Source: Pseudozobellia thermophila
GTDB lineage: Bacteria > Bacteroidota > Bacteroidia > Flavobacteriales > Flavobacteriaceae
Direction of reading: 5' to 3'
Length of the DNA stretch: 64,000 nt
Assembly (NCBI RefSeq): GCF_900141855.1
Contig: NZ_FQYU01000011.1
Coordinates: forward strand, 50,785-114,784
The notes below the pieces were generated by a model. It saw only the letters and a program-made list of their open reading frames with translations. It was not told where the DNA came from and made no database searches. Within the stretch, counting starts at the first letter, position 1, and each line of letters opens with the position of its first letter. A program made the translations under genes and the position numbers. Shown in pieces: positions 52,695 to 61,613 of this stretch.

Positions 52695-53336
52695 ATGGAT
52701 ACGATTTTCGATTCTTTTTTGGGTCTCGTCCTTGGGGCCATTCTCATGTACTGGGTGTTCTCCTTTTTTCGGAACAAGAAGAGCAAGGAGGTTACCGAAC
52801 ACCAGTCGGAGGTACTGCTCGACAAAATACGTACGGTCTGTAAACTGGTCTCCGTGGAAGGTGATTTTGCCGAGATTTACCGCTACGAGAATAAAAAGGA
52901 ACGGTTCATGAGTTTGGTGACGAGCAAGAAAAAGGCCCTTATCGTAATCAATGCCAAGGCACAGATCGGCTACGACCTCAAAAAGATAGGGATGCACGCC
53001 GACAATGAAAACAAGCGAATTGTCATGACCAACTTCCCCGAGCCCGAGATACTTTCCATAGAGCCCGATATCCAATTTTACGACATACAGAGCGGGATGT
53101 TCAATTTCTTCTCCCCCGACGACCTTACTTTGTTGAACAAGGAGGCCAAACAGCACATTCGGGAAAAAATTCCGGAAAGCGGACTAATGGAAACGGCTAA
53201 AAAGGAAGCCGTTCAGGCCGTGCTCCTCATTGAAAAAATTGTGGAGACCATAGGTTGGAAATTGGATTATTCGAGTCTGAAGATTTCAGAAAAACAGAAA
53301 GAATTAATTGAAAAAGAAGCATCTACGGAACCATGA
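52695..53336 (+). CDS. DUF4230 protein, membrane-anchored
   Basis: A 213-residue protein with one N-terminal membrane segment (ILMYWVFSFF at about 15-25) and a soluble domain beginning DKIRTVCKLVSVEGDFAEIYRYEN, the DUF4230 start. The rest is alpha/beta with no visible catalytic motif. The function is unknown. Its stop overlaps the next gene by 4 bp. Confidence 0.88.
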   Translation: MDTIFDSFLGLVLGAILMYWVFSFFRNKKSKEVTEHQSEVLLDKIRTVCKLVSVEGDFAEIYRYENKKERFMSLVTSKKKALIVINAKAQIGYDLKKIGMHADNENKRIVMTNFPEPEILSIEPDIQFYDIQSGMFNFFSPDDLTLLNKEAKQHIREKIPESGLMETAKKEAVQAVLLIEKIVETIGWKLDYSSLKISEKQKELIEKEASTEP

Positions 53337-53734
53337 AAAAATTGACGACCACTATTGTATTTTTAATGATAGCCATAACTTCTTATGGCCAAACAACAAC
53401 TGAAATGAGAGAATTTGACCCTAACTTTGCACACACGGTTTATTTCTGGTTAAAAAACCCGGACAGTCAAGAAGACCGTAAGGCCTTCGAAACATCACTT
53501 CAAAAGTTTTTGGACAATTCGGCCTATGCCAAGACCAAATTTATCGGCAAGCCGCCTAAGGCAAGCCGCGATGTGGTAGATGGCTCGTTTACCTACTCTT
53601 TGATCGTAACCTTCGAATCGGCGGAAGCCCAGCAAAACTATCAAGACGAGCCGCCGCATAAACTTTTTGTGGAGGAATCGGAAAAATTATGGTCGAAGGT
53701 CATCGTCTACGATTCGATGACGATACAGGATTAA
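53333..53734 (+). CDS. Secreted Dabb (stress-responsive A/B barrel) domain protein
   Basis: A 133-residue protein with a signal peptide (ending SYGQ). AHTVYFWLKNPDSQEDRKAFETSLQKFL and SFTYSLIVTFESAEAQQNYQDEPPHKLFVEE are the two halves of a dimeric alpha/beta-barrel (Dabb) domain. The related family is mostly cytoplasmic, so export is a notable difference. It overlaps the DUF4230 gene by 4 bp (ATGA). Activity unknown. Confidence 0.85.
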   Translation: MKKLTTTIVFLMIAITSYGQTTTEMREFDPNFAHTVYFWLKNPDSQEDRKAFETSLQKFLDNSAYAKTKFIGKPPKASRDVVDGSFTYSLIVTFESAEAQQNYQDEPPHKLFVEESEKLWSKVIVYDSMTIQD

Positions 53735-53851
53735 CCGGGTTGCGGGCAAGGGTGGCGGGGTGATTGCAACCCTGCCGGCGATGATAAGGGAAACGGTCAA
53801 ATGGTAAAGGCATTGGCGGCCTTGGCCCCAATAGAGAAAAAATCGTAGGAT

Positions 53852-54211
53852 ATGGACATCGAAGCGTTTCGCGATTACTGTTTGGCCAAAAAGGGCGTTA
53901 CCGAAGAACTGCCTTTTGGTCCCGACACCCTTGTGTTCAAGGTAATGGGCAAGGTGTTCGCCCTTACGGGACTAGAAAGGCTCCCGCAACAGGTAAATTT
54001 AAAGTGTGCACCCGAACGTGCCCTTGCCCTGCGCGAAAGCTACGATGGGGCGATTATCGCCGGATACCATATGAACAAGGCACATTGGAATACGATCATA
54101 CTCCACAAGGTTCCATCGAACTTGGTGGCCGAGCTTATCGACCATTCCTATGACCTCGTCGTGGCCAAGTTCACCAAAAAACTAAGGGCGGAGTACGAGG
54201 GTCTCGATTAG
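53852..54211 (+). CDS. MmcQ/YjbR-family DNA-binding-fold protein
   Basis: A 119-residue protein that matches MmcQ/YjbR: FRDYCLAKKGVTEELPFGPDTLVFKVMGKVFAL at the start, VNLKCAPERALALRESYDGAIIAGYHMNKAHWNTIIL in the middle. The fold is that of CyaY-like double-wing domains. Function not established. Single gene with 117 bp upstream holding nothing recognisable. Confidence 0.9.
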   Translation: MDIEAFRDYCLAKKGVTEELPFGPDTLVFKVMGKVFALTGLERLPQQVNLKCAPERALALRESYDGAIIAGYHMNKAHWNTIILHKVPSNLVAELIDHSYDLVVAKFTKKLRAEYEGLD

Positions 54212-54257
54212 GGTGGGGCAAAGGCTTTCGTTCAACTGGTAGAGAAGGTGTATCTTT

Positions 54258-56057
54258 ATGCGCCATCAAAAATCGAGGCCCATAATGCAAGAATTGATTT
54301 CCTTTTACACCGCTGAAATCGAAAGGTACGAGAGTGAACTGTCTGTTGCCAAAAAGCGTCTTTACGCCTCGAGCATGCTTCGATTGCTCGTTTTTTGCGG
54401 GGCAATCGGCGGACTCTACCTTGCCTATCCCCAAGGAAAATGGATGTTGGCCCTGCTCTTGCCTGCAATCGCCTTGTTTCTTTTTTTGGTGACAAGACAT
54501 TCGCGCCTGCAGTACCGGCGCGACCTGTTGACAGCGCTCATAGATATCAATACAACCGAACTACGGGTACTCCGGCGCGATTTTCACGATTTGCCCGACG
54601 GATCCGAATTCAAGGACCCCTTGCATTATTATAGCCAAGACATCGACCTCTTCGGCAGGGGCTCGTTTTATCAGTATGCCAACCGAACGGCCCTTAAGCA
54701 AGGCTCTGAAATTTTTGCCCGTTTGCTTACTGAAAATGGCATCGATGGAATCGAATTAAAGCAAGAGGCCATAAAGGAACTGGCTCAAAATCCGGAATGG
54801 CGGCAAAGGTTTTCGGCCATCGCCTCATTGGCGAAAACAGGGGCGACCACCCAAGGCATTTCAGATTGGTTAAAGGGTTACCAGCGCTTCGTTCCGGGGG
54901 TCATGAAAGTGATTCCCTATGTCTTCTCGGCGCTCACCCTGTGCTGGTTGGTACTTTATTTTATGGATGTCGTACCCGAGGCCCTTTTGATAACCTGGTG
55001 GGTGGTAGGAATGGGCATAACGGGGGCCTACCTGAAAAAAACAATGTTCTTGATGGAGCACACGGCAAATGCCCAAAGTGTTTTTCAGCAATACCACAAG
55101 TTGATGGTACTCATAGAGGACCAAGAGTTCGAGGCCAGGATGTTGCAAAACGAAAAGACCAACATTACCTCGGAGAAATTCAAGGTTTCGGAGGTTACGG
55201 AGCGTTTTTCGAAGCTGTTGTACAATTTGGACAAGGTGGGCAACCTGGTCTATTCCATTTTTGCGAACGGATTCTTTCTCAGAACGGTAAGCCATTGCTA
55301 TCAGGTTGAGGATTGGATCGGGAAGTACGGGACCTATACCGAAAAATGGTTCGACACCGTGGCCTTTTTCGATGCGTACAACAGTTTGGGCAACTTTGCG
55401 TTCAACCACCCTTCGTACAGTTTTCCCAAGATCGCGAACGGCGACCGGGTTTTGGAATCGATAGGTACCGGACACCCGCTTTTGGACCCCGAACAGAGTG
55501 TCTTGAACGACTTTACCATAGACAAGCAGCAGTTTTTTATTGTTACAGGGGCCAATATGGCGGGCAAAAGCACTTTTTTGCGCACCGTTTCACTGGAAAT
55601 CGTGATGGCCAACTTGGGATTGCCCGTATGTGCAAAGGAGGTAAGGTATTCGCCGATCAAGCTGATTACCAGTATGCGTACCACCGATTCGCTGACCGAT
55701 GACGAATCGTATTTCTTTTCCGAACTGAAACGGCTGAAGTTTATCGTCGATGAAATTCAAAAGGACCGCTATTTTATTGTACTTGATGAGATCTTAAAGG
55801 GAACGAACAGCATTGATAAGGCCAAGGGCAGCCGAAAGTTCGTCGAACGCCTTGTCCGATCAAGGTCAACGGGCATTATTGCCACCCACGACCTAAGTCT
55901 TTGCGAGGTGGCCGATGAACTGCCGCAAGTGGAGAACCATTATTTTGACGCGGAAATTATTGACAACGAGCTGCATTTCGACTATAAGTTTAAAGACGGC
56001 GTCTGTAAAAATATGAACGCCTCGTTCTTATTGAGGAAAATGGAAATCGTTGATTAG
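54258..56057 (+). CDS. MutS-family ATPase with membrane segments
   Basis: A 599-residue protein (the ATG at 54285 is an alternative start). Two membrane segments near residues 35-80 (LLVFCGAIGGLYLAYP, LALLLPAIALFLFLV) and two more near 215-260 lie before a MutS core. The C-terminal ATPase has Walker A GANMAGKSTFLRT, an ST-motif region in TTDSLTDDESYFFSELKRL, Walker B FIVLDEILKGTNS and the switch His in ATHDLSLCE. The mismatch-reading domain is absent, so it is not a classical repair enzyme. It is a Bacteroidota-type membrane-anchored relative of MutS/MSH proteins with unknown role. Confidence 0.85.
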   Translation: MRHQKSRPIMQELISFYTAEIERYESELSVAKKRLYASSMLRLLVFCGAIGGLYLAYPQGKWMLALLLPAIALFLFLVTRHSRLQYRRDLLTALIDINTTELRVLRRDFHDLPDGSEFKDPLHYYSQDIDLFGRGSFYQYANRTALKQGSEIFARLLTENGIDGIELKQEAIKELAQNPEWRQRFSAIASLAKTGATTQGISDWLKGYQRFVPGVMKVIPYVFSALTLCWLVLYFMDVVPEALLITWWVVGMGITGAYLKKTMFLMEHTANAQSVFQQYHKLMVLIEDQEFEARMLQNEKTNITSEKFKVSEVTERFSKLLYNLDKVGNLVYSIFANGFFLRTVSHCYQVEDWIGKYGTYTEKWFDTVAFFDAYNSLGNFAFNHPSYSFPKIANGDRVLESIGTGHPLLDPEQSVLNDFTIDKQQFFIVTGANMAGKSTFLRTVSLEIVMANLGLPVCAKEVRYSPIKLITSMRTTDSLTDDESYFFSELKRLKFIVDEIQKDRYFIVLDEILKGTNSIDKAKGSRKFVERLVRSRSTGIIATHDLSLCEVADELPQVENHYFDAEIIDNELHFDYKFKDGVCKNMNASFLLRKMEIVD

Positions 56058-56100
56058 CCATAGGCAGTTAAAAAAATAGAAACACCGAATATTGTAGCAC

Positions 56101-57105
56101 ATGGATTCATTGACCCAGATCGTTTTGGGGGCCGCCGTCGGGGAGGCGGTACTGGGGAAAAAGGTAGGCAATAAAGCCATGCTTTACGGGGCTATCGCCG
56201 GTACCATTCCCGATTTGGATGTGCTCGCCAACTACTTTTTCGATACCGTTACGGCAACCGAATTGCACCGGGGGTTTACGCATTCCATCTTCTTCTCCGT
56301 GGTGTTCGCCCCCTTGTTCGGGGCATTGGTCTCCAAAATCGAAAGCCGGGGACCGGCAGGTTTTAAAGACTGGTCGTGGCTGATGTTCTGGGGCATGGTC
56401 ACCCACCCGGTGCTCGACGCCTTCACGACTTGGGGAACGCGCTTGTTCTGGCCCTTTGACCTACGCCTGGCCTTTCAGAGCATCTTTGTCATAGACCCGC
56501 TGTATACCCTTCCGTTTCTGGTCTTTCTGATTTTGGCCATGAGGGAAGACCGAACCTCGCCCAAGCGAAGAAAATGGAATGGGCTGGGGCTTGTGGTCAG
56601 TACTTCGTACCTGGTGCTGACCCTGATCTTGAAGGGGGTGGCCTATTACAAATTCGACCAGGCCCTCGAGGCGCAGAATATACCGTATGTAAAAATGGAC
56701 ACCCGTCCGTCGCCCTTCAACGGTGTGTTGTGGATGGCCAACATAGATGTGGGCGATGCCTATCTGATGGGCAATTACTCCTTTTTCGATTCAAGGGGAA
56801 TAAGCTTCGAAAGCTATCCGAAGAACCATCAAGATTTGGGAGATTTGGCAGCCAACGGCCGGGTTAGGCGCTTGATCGGCATTACCGACGGCTGGTACGC
56901 CATCGGAAGATCGGACGAAGGACTCCTTTTTAACGACCTGCGCTTCGGATTGGTCAGCCTCGACCCGGGGGAAACCCAATTTGCCTTTAGCTATCTTTTG
57001 AAACCAAGACCGGACGGTGATGTGGAGGTGGTCAAACTTCCCCGAAGGAAGGACGATGCCAAAAGATTGATGGCGGCCCTATGGAAGCGTATTTGGGGAA
57101 ATTGA
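56101..57105 (+). CDS. Membrane-bound metal-dependent hydrolase, YdjM/LexA-induced family
   Basis: A 334-residue protein: MDSLTQIVLGAAVGEAVLGKKVGNKAMLYGAIAGTIPDLDVLANYF followed by LHRGFTHSIFFSVVFAPLFG, the His/Asp metal-binding motif of the YdjM-type membrane hydrolases. About four membrane segments are followed by a soluble C-terminal domain of 150 residues. Substrate unknown. It begins 43 bp after the MutS-like gene and may share its transcript. Confidence 0.88.
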   Translation: MDSLTQIVLGAAVGEAVLGKKVGNKAMLYGAIAGTIPDLDVLANYFFDTVTATELHRGFTHSIFFSVVFAPLFGALVSKIESRGPAGFKDWSWLMFWGMVTHPVLDAFTTWGTRLFWPFDLRLAFQSIFVIDPLYTLPFLVFLILAMREDRTSPKRRKWNGLGLVVSTSYLVLTLILKGVAYYKFDQALEAQNIPYVKMDTRPSPFNGVLWMANIDVGDAYLMGNYSFFDSRGISFESYPKNHQDLGDLAANGRVRRLIGITDGWYAIGRSDEGLLFNDLRFGLVSLDPGETQFAFSYLLKPRPDGDVEVVKLPRRKDDAKRLMAALWKRIWGN

Positions 57106-57388
57106 TCCCAACGTCCCTGTCTTTGAAGTTGTCCAAAAGGGATGGAAGGACAAAATTACGCGGTACAGGGTGCCAAACCTCGATAAAACGGCCTTTCCCC
57201 AAAAAAATTTTAAAGTAAATACTATTGTATTGCGCCCATCGTTATTTACCTCTACAGGGAGAAACCACGTTTAATTCCCTGCTGCCTACTTAAATTTCCG
57301 TTTTCACAACAAAACCTTAGGAAAAGGTAGTATAATTCTTACCTTTAAAATCTAAGATGGATTTTGTTTAAACGGTGTATGCTCTTAA

Positions 57389-57748
57389 ATGCGTGCTCTA
57401 ATTATGGATGTACAGGAAGAATATTTACGGGAAGTACCTAATCTAGATTATGTAGTTGATCTGGTAGGCACACAGGATTTTGAGTTTAAACAAAAGTTTG
57501 TGGCCATCATGAAAACTGAATTCAGATGGGATTTGGGTAAGTATCTATACCATATCAAAATCGATGAGCCCAGGGCGGCGGCCGAGATCGTCCATAAGCT
57601 GAAGTACAAGTTCAGTGTGCTGGGCATGAAAAAGGGTTTTGACTTTGCCGAGGCCCATAAAGAACGGCTGGAAGTGGGTGATACTAGTCTCGATCCCGAT
57701 TTTAAGGTATTGCTAAAGACCGTCACCCGTTTTTTGGATACGGTTTAA
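57389..57748 (+). CDS. Histidine phosphotransfer (Hpt) domain protein
   Basis: A 119-residue helical protein (alternative start ATG at 57404). AAAEIVHKLKYKFSVLGM near residue 75 is the Hpt motif, with the phospho-accepting His in H-K-L-K. It should shuttle phosphate between a hybrid histidine kinase and a response regulator. No such partner is encoded in this window, so it is an orphan relay protein. The 283-bp gap before it holds a TACCTTTA -7-like box near 57337 but no strong feature. Confidence 0.8.
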   Translation: MRALIMDVQEEYLREVPNLDYVVDLVGTQDFEFKQKFVAIMKTEFRWDLGKYLYHIKIDEPRAAAEIVHKLKYKFSVLGMKKGFDFAEAHKERLEVGDTSLDPDFKVLLKTVTRFLDTV

Positions 57749-57754
57749 ACCTGT

Positions 57755-58855
57755 TTAAAGTCCCTCCAACTGTCCTTTTTGAAAGGCATCTGCCTGAAGT
57801 TTCAAAAGCTCCTCGGCCTTTTGTTTTTTATAGGCATATACGGCTTCCTCTTCGGTAATATCGCTATATATCCGGTTGTTCAGTTCGGTATCGGTAGCCC
57901 ATATCTTTTCCCGTTGGTGTACCTTTTGGCTTACCCAAGTACGGAGGCTACTTTCCTTATCTTCCAGTTTTAGGTCGTATTCGCCCTTTGGGGCCAATAA
58001 TTTGGCGATGATCGGGGAGGTTTCGATAGCGAGGAACAATAGAAATATAAAGAACGAAGGTAACCAAGGGAGTTTTTCGAGGGCGTTGATGCGGGCCATG
58101 AGCCCGTCAAAGCCATCGATGATCGGTTGGGTGTTCTTTACGGTTTCTGCATACTCGGTGTTCAATGCGGCGATCTGGCTTTCTATGACCGCTATTTTTT
58201 CTGCGTTGCCTTCCTTTAGCTGCCTTAATTCTGCAAGGGACGCATCGTGCTTGTCGCGTTTTTCGGCATATACGGGACCCTTGCCCAGTAGGCCGGTTCC
58301 GGCCGTGCCCTCCGCCTCTGAAATATAGGTATCGTATAGGGCGTTGGTCTCGGCTTCCTTTATGGCGATTTCCTGCTTTAGGTCGTTGATGTCTTGGTTT
58401 AGTTTTTCAATGACCGGGGTATATTGTTGGGCCAGCTGTTGTTTGTTGGCCAAGGTCATCCCGTTTTTTTCCTCCAGCAAGACCTGGTCGATCTCTTTTT
58501 CAAAGATTTTCAACTCCAAGGGTTTTGAAATAACGATGGCGATGATTAGGGCCAATAGAATCCGGGGTACGGCCTGTAGTAGTTCCTTGCCCCAGCGGTT
58601 TCGTTTTTTTAGGGTGGAGACGATAAAACGATCGAGATTAAAGATCAAAAGGCCCCAAATGAGTCCGAAGGGAAGGGCTGAGTACATATTGTCGAAAACC
58701 GTATAAAGCGCATAACTGCTGGCGATGAAGGCCATTAGGGCGGTAAAGAAGACCGTGGCGCCGATACCGGCGAATTTGTTTTGTTCGCCTTCGGAGCACG
58801 TATCAAGAATAGCGGTATCGGCCCCCGAGCAGAGGATAAAGAAACGTTGTAACAT
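57755..58855 (-). CDS. DUF4407 membrane protein
   Basis: A 366-residue protein: four hydrophobic segments in two pairs (about 30-75 and 85-110, then 270-300) flank a long coiled-coil-rich region (about 125-255) with many Gln, Lys and Glu. LLSYTILCSGADTAIL-like start FFILCSGADTAILDTCS, then SALPFGLIWGLLIFNLDRFIVSTLKKRNRW are typical of DUF4407. Its function is unknown. It is convergent with the Hpt gene. Confidence 0.88.
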   Translation of the reverse strand: MLQRFFILCSGADTAILDTCSEGEQNKFAGIGATVFFTALMAFIASSYALYTVFDNMYSALPFGLIWGLLIFNLDRFIVSTLKKRNRWGKELLQAVPRILLALIIAIVISKPLELKIFEKEIDQVLLEEKNGMTLANKQQLAQQYTPVIEKLNQDINDLKQEIAIKEAETNALYDTYISEAEGTAGTGLLGKGPVYAEKRDKHDASLAELRQLKEGNAEKIAVIESQIAALNTEYAETVKNTQPIIDGFDGLMARINALEKLPWLPSFFIFLLFLAIETSPIIAKLLAPKGEYDLKLEDKESSLRTWVSQKVHQREKIWATDTELNNRIYSDITEEEAVYAYKKQKAEELLKLQADAFQKGQLEGL

Positions 58856-58927
58856 AGTGTTCTGGTTTTGATTGATGATGATCCATATAGACTGTTAGAA
58901 CGGTAAATTCAACAATTTGTTACAAAA

Positions 58928-58950
58928 AAAGCCTTCTAAATGAAGGCTTT
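58928..58950 (-). terminator. Terminator of the second blaI-M56 operon
   Basis: AAAGCCTTC pairs with GAAGGCTTT (TAAAT loop). Read on the minus strand it is followed by TTTTTTTGTA. It lies 19 bp past the stop of the M56 gene. Confidence 0.88.
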
Positions 58951-58969
58951 AACGTATTGTTTGTTCGGC

Positions 58970-61156
58970 TCAGTCGTCGATCTCAATGGGTTCGGTCGAT
59001 AGTTTTACGACGGGCCTCTTACCCTTGGTGCTTCGGGAATCGATGTTGACGCTCTTGCTCTTTTCAAGAATCTCGATGGCCTTTTTCGAACTGATTTTCT
59101 TGCCTTTATAGTAGAACAGGGCATTTTTTTGCGCCATCTCCCTTACATGTTCGACGGGGGATTTGGGCTGGGGCGGACTTACCGGTTTCACGGTAAAACT
59201 TTTGCGGACGACTACGGCTTCGCCATGGGGGCGATCGATGTGTTCTACCACTTGTACCTCGTCGTAAATTTCCTTTGCCTCTATGAGTTCTTCAACGGCC
59301 TTCTCGTCGATGGTTATGGAGTATTCGATGTCTTCGGCAATTTCAGTGGCTTCTTCGGCCGTTAGGGGCGGGGCCATCACAAGTATTTTCTTCTTGATCG
59401 CTGCCTTGGTCGATGGACTTAGCTCTATAACGTGGTCTTTGTTTTTCGTGCTTACGATGATCTTATGGACGGGAACCGACCCTACGGCATCGTAAATTTC
59501 CTGGTGTTCGACGATGTCCGCTACCGCCTTTTCATCGATGGCTATGGTAAAGTCCATATCTTCCTCCAATTCGATCGCTTCTTCGGGCGGCGTAGGCGGT
59601 ACGGGCGGGGCCGGGGGTTCGGGCAGTTCGGGGAAAGGTTCCGCGTTTTTTCGTTGCTCGGCGTCCATACCTTCGTAGAGGTATTGCATGCGTTCTACAT
59701 CCGATTGGCGTATGCGTAGGTTTTTGCCCTTGGCGATCATCGCGTTGTACTTGCCTGCCAGTTTATTGTACTCCTTAAATTCCTTCGGCGTTAGTGAGGC
59801 TTGTTGGGGATAGGCCTTGTGTTCGATAATGTTTACCATCGCGGCGCCGAATTCCGATACTATGGCATCGATTTTTTCCAAGACCTCCTGCGGGGCCTTG
59901 GCGTCGGCGGTGATGAGTACCCTTAGTTTTTTCTCCCTTTCCTCGTAGGTTTTTGGGGTATTGAGTTGCTTGAGGTATTCGGGAAGTTCGTCGACTTCCA
60001 GTAGCTGTGCGTCGATCAGTAGGAGGCCGTTTTTATTGACGCCGATCTCAATTTCCTGAACGGTTTTTTGCAGGTGGCATTCCGGAAAGGGCCGGGCATT
60101 TTCTTTCTGGCTTTCCGACATTTTTCGGTACAGGGTTTCGAGTACCTTTAGGTCTTTTAGCGGTATAAGCCGCTTCTCAACAGGTTGGGCGTTGTACTTA
60201 CGGGCCAGTTTGTCGTACCGTTCCAGTTCGCCATCAGTGGCCCCGTTTTGGGTAATTTGCAGGGGTGCTGGCTCTTTGGGCAGGGTAACCTGTTCGCTAA
60301 AGCCCAGTATGAGCATGGCGATCAAGGGCAAGGCGGCAAAGCTTCTTAAGATCACCGACTTTTGGGAGGTGCTTTTTTTCATGACTGTAAAACGTTTTTT
60401 GATTGATGAATAATTGATGGCATTGGCCAAACTCGACTGATTATCTTTAGGGTTTGTTGATGAGGCAAACGCCAAAAGTGTATTTTGGTATTGATGGGTC
60501 GGGGTACCTGATTTTATGACGGCCTGGTCGGCCAAAAATTCGTGGTTCAGCTTGATCCAATTTTTTAAGACGTAGACCAAGGGGTTGAACCAAAAGAGAA
60601 TTTGTGCCAGTTCTACGAACAGGATGTCGAGGCTGTGTTTCTGTTTGGCATGGGCGGCCTCGTGAAGCAGCACCTCTTCGGGAATCTCGCTCGATTCGAA
60701 CTTGCGTTTGTTCAAAAATATGTAGTTGAAAAAGGTGTGGGGCACCGTACCGTTGGGAAGCAATACCTTGACCAGGGAATGCACCCTCAGTTTTGGGTTG
60801 TTGCGGATGTCGATAACGATTCGCCTTAAGTTCTTTGAAAACCGAAAGAGAAGCACCGACAGGCCCAATAGATAGACAAAGGCAAGGATATAGGTTCCGT
60901 CAAGGTCGGCAGGTTCGTCGGCCGTGGCGACGACCATTTGCTGCGGGGGCGTTTCAAGGTTCTCGACCTGGACGACGGGCGGGGCGACCTCGATATATTC
61001 TACGAAAACGATCGAAGGAATTACAAGGGAAAGCAACAATGCGCCAATGAGGTAGACGCGCTTAAAACCGTGCATCGGCTCGTTTTCGAGCAAAAGCTTG
61101 TAGAAGGCCATAAAGATGGCCAAACAAGCGGTCGATTTAAGAAGGAATACCCACAT
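58970..61156 (-). CDS. M56 (BlaR1-like) metalloprotease with ExbD-like region and internal repeats
   Basis: I place the start at the ATG at 61156 (728 residues, MWVFLLKSTACLAIF); the longer frame overlaps the blaI gene. The zinc motif is HEAAH at residues 165-169 between membrane segments. After a membrane helix near 290 (LPLIAMLILGF), the periplasmic part has an ExbD/TolR-like stretch (about 364-444, EIEIGVNKNGLLLIDAQLLEV then VLITADAKAPQEVLEKIDAIV). Two repeated KLAxKYNA...PFPE modules flank it, followed by a Pro-rich linker and two FTIAIDEKAVADIVE-type repeats (near 537 and 612). It should cleave the BlaI repressor on sensing an envelope signal. Confidence 0.86.
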   Translation of the reverse strand: MWVFLLKSTACLAIFMAFYKLLLENEPMHGFKRVYLIGALLLSLVIPSIVFVEYIEVAPPVVQVENLETPPQQMVVATADEPADLDGTYILAFVYLLGLSVLLFRFSKNLRRIVIDIRNNPKLRVHSLVKVLLPNGTVPHTFFNYIFLNKRKFESSEIPEEVLLHEAAHAKQKHSLDILFVELAQILFWFNPLVYVLKNWIKLNHEFLADQAVIKSGTPTHQYQNTLLAFASSTNPKDNQSSLANAINYSSIKKRFTVMKKSTSQKSVILRSFAALPLIAMLILGFSEQVTLPKEPAPLQITQNGATDGELERYDKLARKYNAQPVEKRLIPLKDLKVLETLYRKMSESQKENARPFPECHLQKTVQEIEIGVNKNGLLLIDAQLLEVDELPEYLKQLNTPKTYEEREKKLRVLITADAKAPQEVLEKIDAIVSEFGAAMVNIIEHKAYPQQASLTPKEFKEYNKLAGKYNAMIAKGKNLRIRQSDVERMQYLYEGMDAEQRKNAEPFPELPEPPAPPVPPTPPEEAIELEEDMDFTIAIDEKAVADIVEHQEIYDAVGSVPVHKIIVSTKNKDHVIELSPSTKAAIKKKILVMAPPLTAEEATEIAEDIEYSITIDEKAVEELIEAKEIYDEVQVVEHIDRPHGEAVVVRKSFTVKPVSPPQPKSPVEHVREMAQKNALFYYKGKKISSKKAIEILEKSKSVNIDSRSTKGKRPVVKLSTEPIEIDD

Positions 61157-61158
61157 GG

Positions 61159-61524
61159 CTATCGTTTTTTGATTTCGTTGTCTATAAGTTTTCTCAGCTC
61201 TTCGAGCTCTTCGCGGGTGAGGTCGGTCTCTTGGGTAAAGAAGGAGGCGAACTGGCCGGGACTGTTGTTGAAAAAGTCTTTGATGAGTCCGTTGACGTGC
61301 TTTGAAAAATAGTCCTTCTTTTTGACCAGCGGGTAGTATTCGCGCGAGCGCCCCACATGGGTATAGGCCACAAAGCCCTTGTCTGTCATGCGCCGAAGAA
61401 GGGTAGCTATGGTGGTGATGGCCGGTTTGGGTTCGGGATAGGCATCGAGAAGGTCTTTCATAAAGGCCTTTTTTTGCTTCCACAAAAGGTTCATCAGTTC
61501 TTCTTCCGCTTTTGATAGTTTCAT
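61159..61524 (-). CDS. BlaI/MecI/CopY-family transcriptional repressor (second copy)
   Basis: A 121-residue winged-helix protein: LSKAEEELMNLLWKQKKAFMKDLLDAY, then KPAITTIATLLRRMTDKGFVAYTHVGRSREYYPLVKKKDYF, very like the BlaI protein at 44.9 kb. The M56 gene starts 3 bp past its stop, so they are translationally linked. Two BlaI-box palindromes lie 17 and 45 bp upstream of its start codon, consistent with autorepression. Confidence 0.93.
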   Translation of the reverse strand: MKLSKAEEELMNLLWKQKKAFMKDLLDAYPEPKPAITTIATLLRRMTDKGFVAYTHVGRSREYYPLVKKKDYFSKHVNGLIKDFFNNSPGQFASFFTQETDLTREELEELRKLIDNEIKKR

Positions 61525-61540
61525 CTTGGCTTTCTTTTTG

Positions 61541-61584
61541 TTCTACAAACATAGAACAAATATTTTAATTCTACAAATGTAGAA
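61541..61584 (-). promoter_or_regulatory. Pair of BlaI-type operators upstream of the second blaI gene
   Basis: TTCTACAAATGTAGAA (61569-61584) is a perfect 16-nt palindrome and TTCTACAAACATAGAA (61541-61556) is the same with two mismatches in one arm. The two sites are 28 bp apart centre to centre. The TACA-N2-TGTA core equals the classic BlaI/MecI box. Confidence 0.85.
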
Positions 61585-61613
61585 TGTTTTATTTGCATAT
61601 GGGGCGTGATCGC

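Noticed and set aside
61157..61552. N-terminal extension of the second M56 frame
   Set aside because: It overlaps the well-supported blaI gene out of frame and has shadow-type composition; the M56 start with TM1 is at 61156.
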